Source: an uncultured Porphyromonadaceae bacterium
GTDB taxonomy: Bacteria > Bacteroidota > Bacteroidia > Bacteroidales > Muribaculaceae
Assembly (NCBI GenBank): GCA_946183895.1
Contig: CAMHDX010000113.1
Coordinates: forward strand, 1 to 5,018
Reading direction: 5' to 3'
DNA: 5,018 nt
Shown: piece after piece, positions 1 through 5,018 of the stretch
Numbering within the stretch: position 1 is the first letter of the stretch
Layout: each line of letters starts with the position of its first letter
Translations under genes and position numbers: made by a program
The notes under the pieces: model-generated
What the model saw: only the letters and a program-made list of their open reading frames with translations
Told to the model about the DNA's origin: nothing
The model's database searches: none

Positions 1-235
1 CATGGCTTGCGGCTGCGTCCCTGTCACCACGGGCGGCGGTGGACAGCGTGACATCGTGAACCACTTGAAGGACGGGTTTGTAGCCGAGCCCACTGCAGCC
101 TCGCTGGCTCAGGGCATAGGCTGGGCAGCGGACTGCCGCATTGAACGCAACTCGCTGCACCGCAGCGCATTGCGCTTTGACGCACGAAACATCGCACAAC
201 AATACAACAACTTGATAAACAGCTTATTGCAATGA
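1..235 (+). CDS. Glycosyltransferase, GT4-like, C-terminal fragment (5' end outside window)
   Basis: Only the last 77 or so codons are present; the reading frame is open to the left edge. The first residues, MACGCVPV, followed by a glycine-rich GGGGQRDIV stretch and HLKDGFV, match the nucleotide-sugar binding part of GT-B fold family 4 glycosyltransferases (usual form EAMACGxPVV...GGxxEIV...NGxLV). The Met at position 2 is therefore internal, not a start, and the second Glu of the family's EX7E motif would lie just left of the window. The position usually held by Glu after the GG pair is Arg here (GGQRDIV), a small departure. Such enzymes add sugars to cell-surface glycans or lipids; the acceptor and donor cannot be told from this fragment. 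Its TGA overlaps the ATG of the next gene by 4 bp, which suggests co-transcription and translational coupling. The family call is fairly secure, the specificity unknown. Confidence 0.8.
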   Translation, partial: MACGCVPVTTGGGGQRDIVNHLKDGFVAEPTAASLAQGIGWAADCRIERNSLHRSALRFDARNIAQQYNNLINSLLQ

Positions 236-1002
236 TTTTCAACACAACGATATTCGGGCCTATCCACAGCCGCAGGTTAGGCATCTCGCTTGGCATCAAC
301 CTCATGCCCAACGACGGCAAGCTGTGCTCGTTTGACTGCGTGTACTGCGAAGCCGGCCTTAATAGTCAGGGACCCGGCACATCGGGCGTCCCCTCGCGCG
401 AAACCGTCAAACGACTGTTGACCAAAAAGTTGGCAGCGATGAGCGAGGCGGGCGAGGCACTTGACGTCATCACCTTCAGCGGCAACGGGGAGCCCACGCT
501 ACACCCGCAGTTTGCCGGCATTATCCACGACACGCTCACGCGGCGCGACCACTACTACCCCACAGCCCGCGTCAGCGTGCTGTCCAACGCGACCATGATT
601 GACCGCGCCGAGGTGGTCAAGGCGCTCAAGACAGTGGATAACAACATCTTGAAGCTGGATAGTGCCATTGCCGCCACCCTGCGCGCCATGAATCGCCCGG
701 TGTCGGCCAACGTGCTGCCCGCCGGCATCATTGAGAACCTCAAGCAGTTTGCCGGCAGCTGTGTCATCCAGACGATGCTGCTGCGCGGCGTGGTCGCCGG
801 TATGACCATCGACAACACCACCGACGTCGAGGTCAACGCGCTCATTGCCGCCTACAAGGCCATCCAACCGCGAGAGGTCCAACTCTACTCGCTGGACCGC
901 ACGCCGCCCGAGGCGGGCCTGACTGCAGTGACACCAAGCGAAATGGAGGCTATCGCCGACAAGATGCGCGCCGCAGGCATCAACGCTCGCACTTACTGTT
1001 GA
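232..1002 (+). CDS. Radical SAM protein, COG0731 (wyosine-synthase-like) family
   Basis: This 256-residue protein carries the radical SAM cluster motif CX3CX2C as C32-S-F-D-C36-V-Y-C39, which would hold a [4Fe-4S] cluster that cleaves S-adenosylmethionine. It is preceded by the family signature [15 protein letters not shown] (residues 9-23) and followed by [10 protein letters not shown] (83-92, the SAM-binding GxGEPT-type motif), LSNAT (117-121) and KLDS (141-144). This combination is typical of COG0731, bacterial relatives of the TYW1 tRNA wyosine enzymes. It lacks the flavodoxin domain of eukaryotic TYW1, and bacteria are not known to make wyosine, so the substrate is unknown. The start at 232 fits because the SRRLG block begins only a few residues later, as is usual, and it overlaps the upstream stop in an ATGA. 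The protein ends in Tyr-Cys. Location is presumably cytosolic. The family is certain; the function is unassigned. Confidence 0.88.
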   Translation: MIFNTTIFGPIHSRRLGISLGINLMPNDGKLCSFDCVYCEAGLNSQGPGTSGVPSRETVKRLLTKKLAAMSEAGEALDVITFSGNGEPTLHPQFAGIIHDTLTRRDHYYPTARVSVLSNATMIDRAEVVKALKTVDNNILKLDSAIAATLRAMNRPVSANVLPAGIIENLKQFAGSCVIQTMLLRGVVAGMTIDNTTDVEVNALIAAYKAIQPREVQLYSLDRTPPEAGLTAVTPSEMEAIADKMRAAGINARTYC

Positions 1003-1034
1003 ATATAAGTCGTTCACTTCTAGCACCCGATATT

Positions 1035-1829
1035 ATGAAACAATATCTTGACTTACTCAGGCATGTGCTCGAGCACGGAGTGGACCGCGGCGACCGCACC
1101 GGCACCGGCACCCGTGGCATCTTCGGACATCAGATGCGTTTTAACCTTGACGACGGATTCCCGTTGGTGACGACCAAGAAGGTTCACCTCAAGAGCATCA
1201 TCTACGAGCTGTTGTGGTTTCTCAAGGGCGACACCAACGTGCGCTACCTGCAGGAGCACGGAGTGCGCATCTGGAACGAGTGGGCTGACGAGAACGGCGA
1301 CCTCGGCCCTGTGTACGGCCACCAATGGCGCTCGTGGCCCGATGGGCACGGCGGTGCCATTGACCAGATTGCTCAAGTGGTCCAGCAAATCCGTGTCAAC
1401 CCCAACTCGCGGCGATTGCTGGTGAGCGCGTGGAATGTGGCCGAGGTGCAGGACATGGCATTGCCGCCGTGCCACACGATGTTCCAGTTTCATGTGGCTG
1501 AGGGCAGGCTCGACCTGCAGTTGTATCAGCGCAGTGCCGACCTGTTCCTGGGCGTGCCGTTCAACATCGCCAGCTACGCCCTGTTGCTGATGATGGTGGC
1601 GCAAGTCACCGGACTGCACGCGGGCGAGTTCATTCACACAATGGGCGATGCCCACATCTACCACAATCACATGGAACAGGTGCAGTTGCAATTGTCACGC
1701 GAGCCGCGACCGCTGCCGGTGATGAGGCTCAATCCTGCCAAGACCGATTTGTTCGACTTTGAATACGAGGACTTTGAGCTCATCGGCTACGACCCGCACC
1801 CCACAATCAAGGGCGTGGTGGCTGTGTAA
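1035..1829 (+). CDS. thyA: Thymidylate synthase
   Basis: Makes dTMP from dUMP, using 5,10-methylenetetrahydrofolate as both carbon donor and reductant, and is cytosolic. Started at the ATG at 1035, the protein is 264 residues, the same length as E. coli ThyA, and its key residues fall at the same numbers: R21 in RTGTGT, W80, Y94, the catalytic nucleophile C146 in [10 protein letters not shown]165-R166-S167, D169, N177, H207 and Y209. The C-terminal YDPHP block is intact and the last residues are VVAV. The frame is open further upstream to a TTG at 999, but those 12 extra codons ([12 protein letters not shown]) are not part of the family, so the ATG start is preferred. It lies 32 bp after the radical SAM gene and may share its transcript. 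No dihydrofolate reductase gene (folA), a frequent partner, follows it. The enzyme appears fully functional. Confidence 0.98.
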   Translation: MKQYLDLLRHVLEHGVDRGDRTGTGTRGIFGHQMRFNLDDGFPLVTTKKVHLKSIIYELLWFLKGDTNVRYLQEHGVRIWNEWADENGDLGPVYGHQWRSWPDGHGGAIDQIAQVVQQIRVNPNSRRLLVSAWNVAEVQDMALPPCHTMFQFHVAEGRLDLQLYQRSADLFLGVPFNIASYALLLMMVAQVTGLHAGEFIHTMGDAHIYHNHMEQVQLQLSREPRPLPVMRLNPAKTDLFDFEYEDFELIGYDPHPTIKGVVAV

Positions 1830-1834
1830 TTGCT

Positions 1835-1866
1835 TTTGTTCCAATAGATTGCATACATTATACCGA
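1835..1866 (+). promoter_or_regulatory. Possible weak Bacteroidota-type promoter before the slyD-like gene
   Basis: The 62-bp spacer between thyA and the FKBP gene is sharply AT-richer than its surroundings. A TTTG at 1835-1838 is followed, 20 bp on, by TATACCGA at 1859-1866. The Bacteroidota primary sigma factor prefers TTTG, about 19-21 bp, then TAnnTTTG; here the -33 element and spacing fit, but only the TA of the -7 element matches. The A-rich leader ending at the ATG (1892) lacks a Shine-Dalgarno motif, as is normal in this phylum. Treat as a candidate only. Confidence 0.3.
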
Positions 1867-1891
1867 AACATTAAAAACCAAAATAACAAAC

Positions 1892-2476
1892 ATGGAAGAT
1901 AACAAGATTCAGATTGGGAAGTATGTCGAGTTGGCATACGAGATTTTTGTAGTTGACAACGAGGGCGAGGCAAGCGTGTGCAAGATCACCGCCGAGCGTC
2001 CCGACGCGTTCGTGTTCGGTCACGACACCGCCATGGTGCGCGGCTTTGTCAACGGCATTCGCGACTTGAAGCAGGGCGATAAGTTTGACTTCACGTTAGA
2101 GCCCGACGACGCGTTTGGCGCTCGCGATGAGGAGTTGGTCGTGGAGTTGCCGCGCGACACGTTCATGGTTGAGGGCGAGTTTGACAGCGAGCGCGTGTTC
2201 ATTGGCGCCCACGTGCCCATGATGACCGCCGACGGCTATCGCATTGACGGCACCGTGGAGGCCATTGACGACGACAAGGTCACGATGGACTTCAACCACG
2301 AGCTGGCGGGCGAGACGGTGCGCTACGTTGGCCAAGTGTTGCTCGTGCGCGATGCCACAGCCGAGGAGCTCTCGCCCAAGCACCACCACTGCGGCTGCGG
2401 TTGCGACCACGACCACGAGCATTGCGACCACGACCACTGCGGCCACGACGGCTGCGACTGCGACGGCTGCAAGTAA
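1892..2476 (+). CDS. slyD: SlyD-like FKBP-type peptidyl-prolyl cis-trans isomerase with His/Cys-rich tail
   Basis: A 194-residue cytosolic prolyl isomerase and chaperone of the SlyD family. The FKBP fold begins with YVELAYEIFVVDNEGE (11-26). The segment from G43 to D63 (GHDTAMVRGF...LKQGDK) is the family's conserved flap region; residues from about 76 to 128 form the insert-in-flap chaperone domain, beginning with DDAFGARDE; and DFNHELAGETV (133-143) is the SlyD hallmark that closes the FKBP fold. From about residue 163 the protein becomes a metal-binding tail with 9 His and 8 Cys among its last 32 residues, alternating with Asp and Gly. In E. coli SlyD a comparable tail binds nickel and serves hydrogenase maturation; which metal is used here is not shown by the sequence. 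The start is supported by an A-rich leader and good N-terminal alignment to the family. The gene may be transcribed with thyA or from its own promoter. Family call firm, symbol by homology. Confidence 0.93.
   Translation: MEDNKIQIGKYVELAYEIFVVDNEGEASVCKITAERPDAFVFGHDTAMVRGFVNGIRDLKQGDKFDFTLEPDDAFGARDEELVVELPRDTFMVEGEFDSERVFIGAHVPMMTADGYRIDGTVEAIDDDKVTMDFNHELAGETVRYVGQVLLVRDATAEELSPKHHHCGCGCDHDHEHCDHDHCGHDGCDCDGCK
2401..2437 (+). repeat. Short direct repeat inside the His/Cys tail coding region
   Basis: The 16-bp word TTGCGACCACGACCAC occurs at 2401-2416 and again at 2422-2437, exactly 21 bp apart, so the offset is seven codons and in frame. The copies encode CDHDHEH and CDHDHCG at residues 171-177 and 178-184 of the SlyD-like protein. 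This looks like a small in-frame duplication that lengthened the metal-binding tail. Confidence 0.8.
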
Positions 2477-2483
2477 CCGAGAC

Positions 2484-2510
2484 AACGGGCGCTCACCCAC
2501 AGCGCCCGTT
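2484..2510 (+). terminator. Perfect GC-rich hairpin just after the slyD-like stop codon
   Basis: AACGGGCGCT (2484-2493) and AGCGCCCGTT (2501-2510) are perfect reverse complements, giving a 10-bp stem with a 7-nt loop only 7 bp after the TAA stop. It is well placed to end or stabilise the plus-strand transcript. There is no T run after it on either strand (AGACAAACAA follows on the plus strand), so it is not a canonical intrinsic terminator and may instead protect the mRNA 3' end. Confidence 0.55.
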
Positions 2511-2518
2511 AGACAAAC

Positions 2519-2572
2519 AAATCGGGGACCTCAAGACGCGTTTTCCGCAACGTGTCAAGAAGTTCCCGATTT
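2519..2572. terminator. Probable bidirectional terminator between convergent genes
   Basis: AAATCGGGGA (2519-2528) pairs with TTCCCGATTT (2563-2572) with one G-T wobble, and the next pair (C2529-G2562) extends it. After a small internal loop an inner stem forms between 2535-2542 and 2549-2556 (GACGCGTT with AACGTGTC, one wobble), closed by a 6-nt loop. On the plus strand the last stem bases run into TTTTAATATAA; on the minus strand the stem is followed by TGTTTGTCT. Lying between convergent genes and T-rich on both exits, it could end both the slyD-like and fructokinase transcripts. Confidence 0.6.
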
Positions 2573-2591
2573 TAATATAAAGGCATATTTC

Positions 2592-2628
2592 TACATGAGG
2601 TCACCTTCAATCAGGCTGGCTTCATGTA
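2592..2628 (+). repeat. Long imperfect inverted repeat (hairpin) in the convergent spacer
   Basis: TACATGA (2592-2598) and TCATGTA (2622-2628) are perfect reverse complements, and pairing continues inward through GGTCA/TGGCT (two G-T wobbles), a single bulged C at 2616 and CCT/AGG, to a 6-nt loop (2607-2612). About 15 pairs form in plus-strand RNA. On the minus strand the two wobbles become C-A mismatches, so the structure favours plus-strand RNA. No T run follows, and part of the repeat overlaps the coding-like out-of-frame continuation of the fructokinase gene. Its role is not known. Confidence 0.5.
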
Positions 2629-2659
2629 CTCACAGAACTCGTGAATGTGTGATATTATC

Positions 2660-3538
2660 TCAGTTTTTTAACGAGTCGGGGACAATGGGCATCGCGCCCT
2701 GCTGAGTGCACACAAAAGCGCTCACGGCAACCGCCGTGCGATGAGCCTCGGCCATGGGAGCACCCTGCAGAATGCGCGCGGTGAACGAGCCGGTGAACGA
2801 ATCGCCGGCACCGACAGTGTCGGCAACCTCCACCTTGGGAGTAGCCTGGAACGACATCTCGCCCGGACGGAACACATAGCTACCGTTGACACCACAGGTG
2901 AGCACAAGCATGTCAAGGTTGTACTTGCCCAAAATCAGCCAGCACTTGTCCTGAATGTCCAGGCCGGGATAGCCGAACATGCGGCCGATGATAACTAACT
3001 CCTCGTCGTTGATTTTCAGCACATTGCAACGCTTGAGCGATTCCACAATCACCTCGCGGCTGTAGAACTGCTGGCGCAGGTTGATGTCAAAGATCTTCAT
3101 GCAGTCGCTCGGCGTGAGGTCGAGGAAGCGGTGAATGGTCGCACGCGACACATCATTGCGCTGTGCCAGCGAGCCGAAGCACACGGCACGGCAGTTGCGA
3201 GCCACTTGCTCAATCTCGGGGGTGAAGGGAATGTTGTCCCACGCCACGTCGCGACGGATGTCATAGCTGGGGATACCATCGGCATCAAGGCTAACCTGCA
3301 CCGTGCCGGTCTCGAACGGCACGCGCGGCATCAGGTAGTTCAGGTTGTGCTCCTTGAGGGCAGCGACGGTCTCGTCGGCGAGGGCGTCCTCTCCCAGGGC
3401 ACTCACAGCGAGAGTGTCAAGTCCGAACTGTGCTGCATGGTAGGCAAAATTGGCAGGTGCGCCGCCCAGCTTCTTACCTTCGGGTAACACATCCCACAGG
3501 GCCTCGCCCAGGCCCACTACAAATCGTTTGGTTTCCAT
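2660..3538 (-). CDS. Fructokinase, PfkB/ribokinase family (C-terminus possibly frameshifted)
   Basis: Predicted to phosphorylate fructose with ATP in the cytosol, feeding it into glycolysis. The 292-residue product has the PfkB pattern throughout: GEALWDVLPEG near the N-terminus (11-21), the sugar-binding GGAPANFAYHAAQFG (25-39), FDINLRQ (150-156), and the signature DTVGAGDSFTGSF (240-252) with D246 as catalytic base and GAGD as the anion hole. GEALWD, GGAPANFA and FDINLRQ are typical of fructokinases rather than ribokinases; the exact sugar is inferred. It starts 39 bp after the stop of the sugar porter gene, so the two are probably one operon with the GH32 gene. All catalytic parts are present. 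The last codons (SLKN then TGA) lie at an A6 tract. Removing one A would continue the protein 17 residues to a TGA at 2611-2613, so the natural end may be missing (see findings). Confidence 0.92.
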   Translation of the reverse strand: METKRFVVGLGEALWDVLPEGKKLGGAPANFAYHAAQFGLDTLAVSALGEDALADETVAALKEHNLNYLMPRVPFETGTVQVSLDADGIPSYDIRRDVAWDNIPFTPEIEQVARNCRAVCFGSLAQRNDVSRATIHRFLDLTPSDCMKIFDINLRQQFYSREVIVESLKRCNVLKINDEELVIIGRMFGYPGLDIQDKCWLILGKYNLDMLVLTCGVNGSYVFRPGEMSFQATPKVEVADTVGAGDSFTGSFTARILQGAPMAEAHRTAVAVSAFVCTQQGAMPIVPDSLKN

Positions 3539-3577
3539 AATTGTTTCAGATTAATCAATTATTTGGTTGTTCGTTAA

Positions 3578-4747
3578 TCAAGCCTTGCGCAACTGCGGAA
3601 TGTAGGTGAACAGATAAATCACGCCCACAGCCATCACAGCCACGGCACCCACCTGGCCCACAGCATCGCTGGCAAAGCCCATGAGCAACGGGAAGATAGT
3701 GCCGCCAAACAAGCCCATAATCATCAGACCCGATACCTCGTTCTGCTTAGTCGGCATCGAGTTGAGGGCCTGAGCAAAGCAAATCGAGAAGATGTTTGAG
3801 TTGCCGTAGCCCACCAGAGCGATGGCAGCATAGAGCTCCCACTGCTCGTCGCCGATGAACATGCCGCACATTGACAGCGCCATCATCACCACACTGATGA
3901 TGAAGAATGTGCGCGTCTTGAGCACTCGCAGGAAGAACGAACCCGTCAAGCAGCCGATGGTACGGAAGATGAAGTAGAGGCTCGTGGCGAATGCCGCCTG
4001 GTCAAGTGTCCAGCCCAAGCGCTCCATCAGGATCTTGGGAGCGGTCGTGTTGGTACCCACATCGATGCCCACATGGCACATGATGCCGAGGAACGACAGC
4101 AGCACCACCGGCGTGCCCAACAACTTAAAGCACTCGACAAACGTTGATGGACGACCCTCAATGGGCTCCTCATCGATGCGCGTCATGCCCAGCAGCAACG
4201 TTGAGCACAGGCCCACCACAAAGTAGATGGCAAAGAGCACGCGCCAGTCAAGACCCATGCTGGGAATGACCGCGGTGGCACCCCACATGGCGAGATACGG
4301 CGCGAGGAACGACGCGATAGCCTTGATAAACTGGCCGAAGGTGAGCGTCGACGCCAAGTTGTCGCCACCACCCATCACGGTGGTCACCAGCGGGTTGAGC
4401 GACGTCTGCATCAGCGCGTTGCCAATGCCCAGCAGCGAGAACGCAATCAGCATCACGGGGAAGCTGTTGCCAAACAAGGGAATCAGCAATGAGAGCACTG
4501 TGACACCCAGCGAGAGGAGCACGGTATTCTTGCGGCCAATCTTGTTCATCAGCATGCCCGTCGGCACCGAGAAAATCAAGAACCAGAAGAACACCAGCGA
4601 CGGCAGGAAGTTCGCCACGGTGTCGGTCAAGCCCAGGTCCTTCTTGACATAGTTGGACGCAATGCCAACCAGGTCGACAAAGCCCATGCAGAAGAAGCAC
4701 AGCATCACCGACACAATCGCGATTTTACTTGTTGACTTGTTGTTCAT
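3578..4747 (-). CDS. MFS sugar porter, FHS (FucP-like) family, probable fructose importer
   Basis: A 389-residue, very hydrophobic inner-membrane protein with about 12 predicted transmembrane segments, a short positively charged N-terminus and a charged end (QLRKA). The first helix region contains GFVDLVGIASNYVKKDLG (22-39), and GMLMNKIGRKN (64-74) is the MFS loop 2-3 motif; both are typical of the Bacteroidota branch of the fucose:proton symporter family. Members import monosaccharides with protons. Because it sits between a GH32 hydrolase and a fructokinase on the same strand, fructose is the likely substrate, as proposed for BT1758 of Bacteroides thetaiotaomicron. The ATG follows an A-rich leader (ATAACCAAAACA) with no Shine-Dalgarno motif. 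It lies 56 bp after the GH32 stop and 39 bp before the kinase start. Family call is firm; the substrate rests on context. Confidence 0.92.
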   Translation of the reverse strand: MNNKSTSKIAIVSVMLCFFCMGFVDLVGIASNYVKKDLGLTDTVANFLPSLVFFWFLIFSVPTGMLMNKIGRKNTVLLSLGVTVLSLLIPLFGNSFPVMLIAFSLLGIGNALMQTSLNPLVTTVMGGGDNLASTLTFGQFIKAIASFLAPYLAMWGATAVIPSMGLDWRVLFAIYFVVGLCSTLLLGMTRIDEEPIEGRPSTFVECFKLLGTPVVLLSFLGIMCHVGIDVGTNTTAPKILMERLGWTLDQAAFATSLYFIFRTIGCLTGSFFLRVLKTRTFFIISVVMMALSMCGMFIGDEQWELYAAIALVGYGNSNIFSICFAQALNSMPTKQNEVSGLMIMGLFGGTIFPLLMGFASDAVGQVGAVAVMAVGVIYLFTYIPQLRKA

Positions 4748-4803
4748 TGTTTTGGTTATAATTTAATGGTTTGTAGAATTCTGAGAAACCTTTAGACACG
4801 ACC

Positions 4804-5018
4804 TTATAGGTTCAGACCATAGACTGTAGCCTTACCCCCCTTGACGGTGAGGTTGTCGTAGGCAGTTGTGGGGAACACCAGGTTGGTCATCGCCACACGA
4901 CCGTTAGCGTCAAACACCTCGATGCTGCAGCGGTCAACAAAGATGCGCAGCTGCTTGAGGGCACCATGTGTCGGAGCCACGGTGACTGCCGGGAACGCCT
5001 CGCTGAAGGCAATCTCGC
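4804..5018 (-). CDS. Glycoside hydrolase family 32 (fructan/sucrose hydrolase), C-terminal fragment
   Basis: The last 70 codons of a gene whose start lies beyond the right edge. Reading from 5016 down to the TAA at 4804-4806, the peptide begins EIAFSEAFPAV and contains LRIFVDRCSIEVFDANGR (begins near 4950), the very characteristic strand pattern of the C-terminal beta-sandwich domain of GH32 enzymes (invertases, levanases, inulinases). It is followed by NLVFPTTAYDNL and ends YGLNL. The catalytic five-bladed propeller with the WMNDPNG nucleophile, RDP and EC motifs is outside the window, so activity, substrate and any signal peptide cannot be judged. These enzymes hydrolyse beta-fructosidic bonds, releasing fructose. 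Downstream lie a sugar porter and a fructokinase on the same strand, so this is probably the exo-acting enzyme that supplies them, like BT1759 in the B. thetaiotaomicron fructan locus. The frame is too short for a standard ORF cutoff with a start, but it is clearly real. Confidence 0.88.
   Translation of the reverse strand, partial: EIAFSEAFPAVTVAPTHGALKQLRIFVDRCSIEVFDANGRVAMTNLVFPTTAYDNLTVKGGKATVYGLNL

Noticed and set aside
499..1026. Long open frames on the minus strand opposite the radical SAM gene, and similarly 1053-1691 opposite thyA
   Set aside because: These are low-complexity shadows caused by strong third-position GC bias in certain conserved genes; no domain or leader.
999..1034. 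Upstream TTG start for thymidylate synthase, adding 12 residues and overlapping the radical SAM stop
   Set aside because: The added residues are not family-like, and the ATG at 1035 gives exactly the E. coli length and residue numbering.
1092..1115. GC-rich repeated CACCGG units near the start of thyA
   Set aside because: They encode the conserved RTGTGT motif of thymidylate synthase; the repetition is a consequence of the protein.
2613..2659. A separate small gene in the spacer after the fructokinase
   Set aside because: The frame has no start codon with a leader before the 17-residue tract; it is better explained as the displaced end of the kinase.
2660..2670. Programmed -1 frameshift at A-AAA-AAC, a known slippery heptamer, at the kinase end
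   Set aside because: A -1 shift adds only Leu-Arg before a TAA. The coding-like continuation needs the opposite (+1) shift, so the heptamer does not explain it.
2244..2705. 153-residue open frame on the plus strand spanning the slyD-like tail, the spacer and the kinase end
   Set aside because: It is a threonine/alanine-rich shadow of the His/Cys tail, runs through the hairpins and has no recognisable domain.
1..5018. CRISPR array, tRNA/rRNA, insertion sequence or attachment site
   Set aside because: No regularly spaced repeats, cloverleaf-like sequences, transposase fragments or terminal inverted repeats with target duplications were seen.

Overview
The window looks like chromosomal DNA of a Bacteroidota species, most likely order Bacteroidales. 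The gene-level reasons are an FHS-type sugar porter, a fructokinase and a GH32 enzyme in the order known from Bacteroides fructan loci. The translation starts also fit: they follow A-rich leaders without Shine-Dalgarno motifs. Coding DNA is fairly GC-rich and the spacers are clearly AT-rich. Genus cannot be fixed from sequence alone; a higher-GC lineage such as Muribaculaceae or Prevotellaceae is a guess.

Left half, plus strand: the C-terminal end of a GT4-like glycosyltransferase (to 235) overlaps by 4 bp a COG0731-type radical SAM protein (232-1002). After 32 bp comes a complete thymidylate synthase, thyA (1035-1829), with all catalytic residues. After a 62-bp AT-rich spacer with a possible weak Bacteroidota promoter comes a SlyD-like FKBP prolyl isomerase (1892-2476) ending in a dense His/Cys metal-binding tail.

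Middle (2477-2659): a convergent intergenic region with three inverted repeats, at least one of which is a likely shared terminator. Its right part also holds a coding-like continuation of the neighbouring fructokinase in another frame.

Right half, minus strand, read right to left: the C-terminal end of a GH32 fructan/sucrose hydrolase (4804 to beyond the window), an FHS-family MFS sugar porter (3578-4747) and a PfkB-family fructokinase (2660-3538). Together they form a plausible pathway: GH32 releases fructose, the porter carries it across the inner membrane and the kinase phosphorylates it. The order matches my recollection of BT1757-BT1758-BT1759 in the Bacteroides thetaiotaomicron levan locus.

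I found no mobile element, CRISPR array, tRNA or rRNA, and no convincing undescribed system. The most interesting signal is the apparent single-base frameshift in an A6 tract at the fructokinase 3' end, which would trim about 17 residues. Next come the hairpin cluster and the duplicated metal-binding tail of the SlyD homologue.
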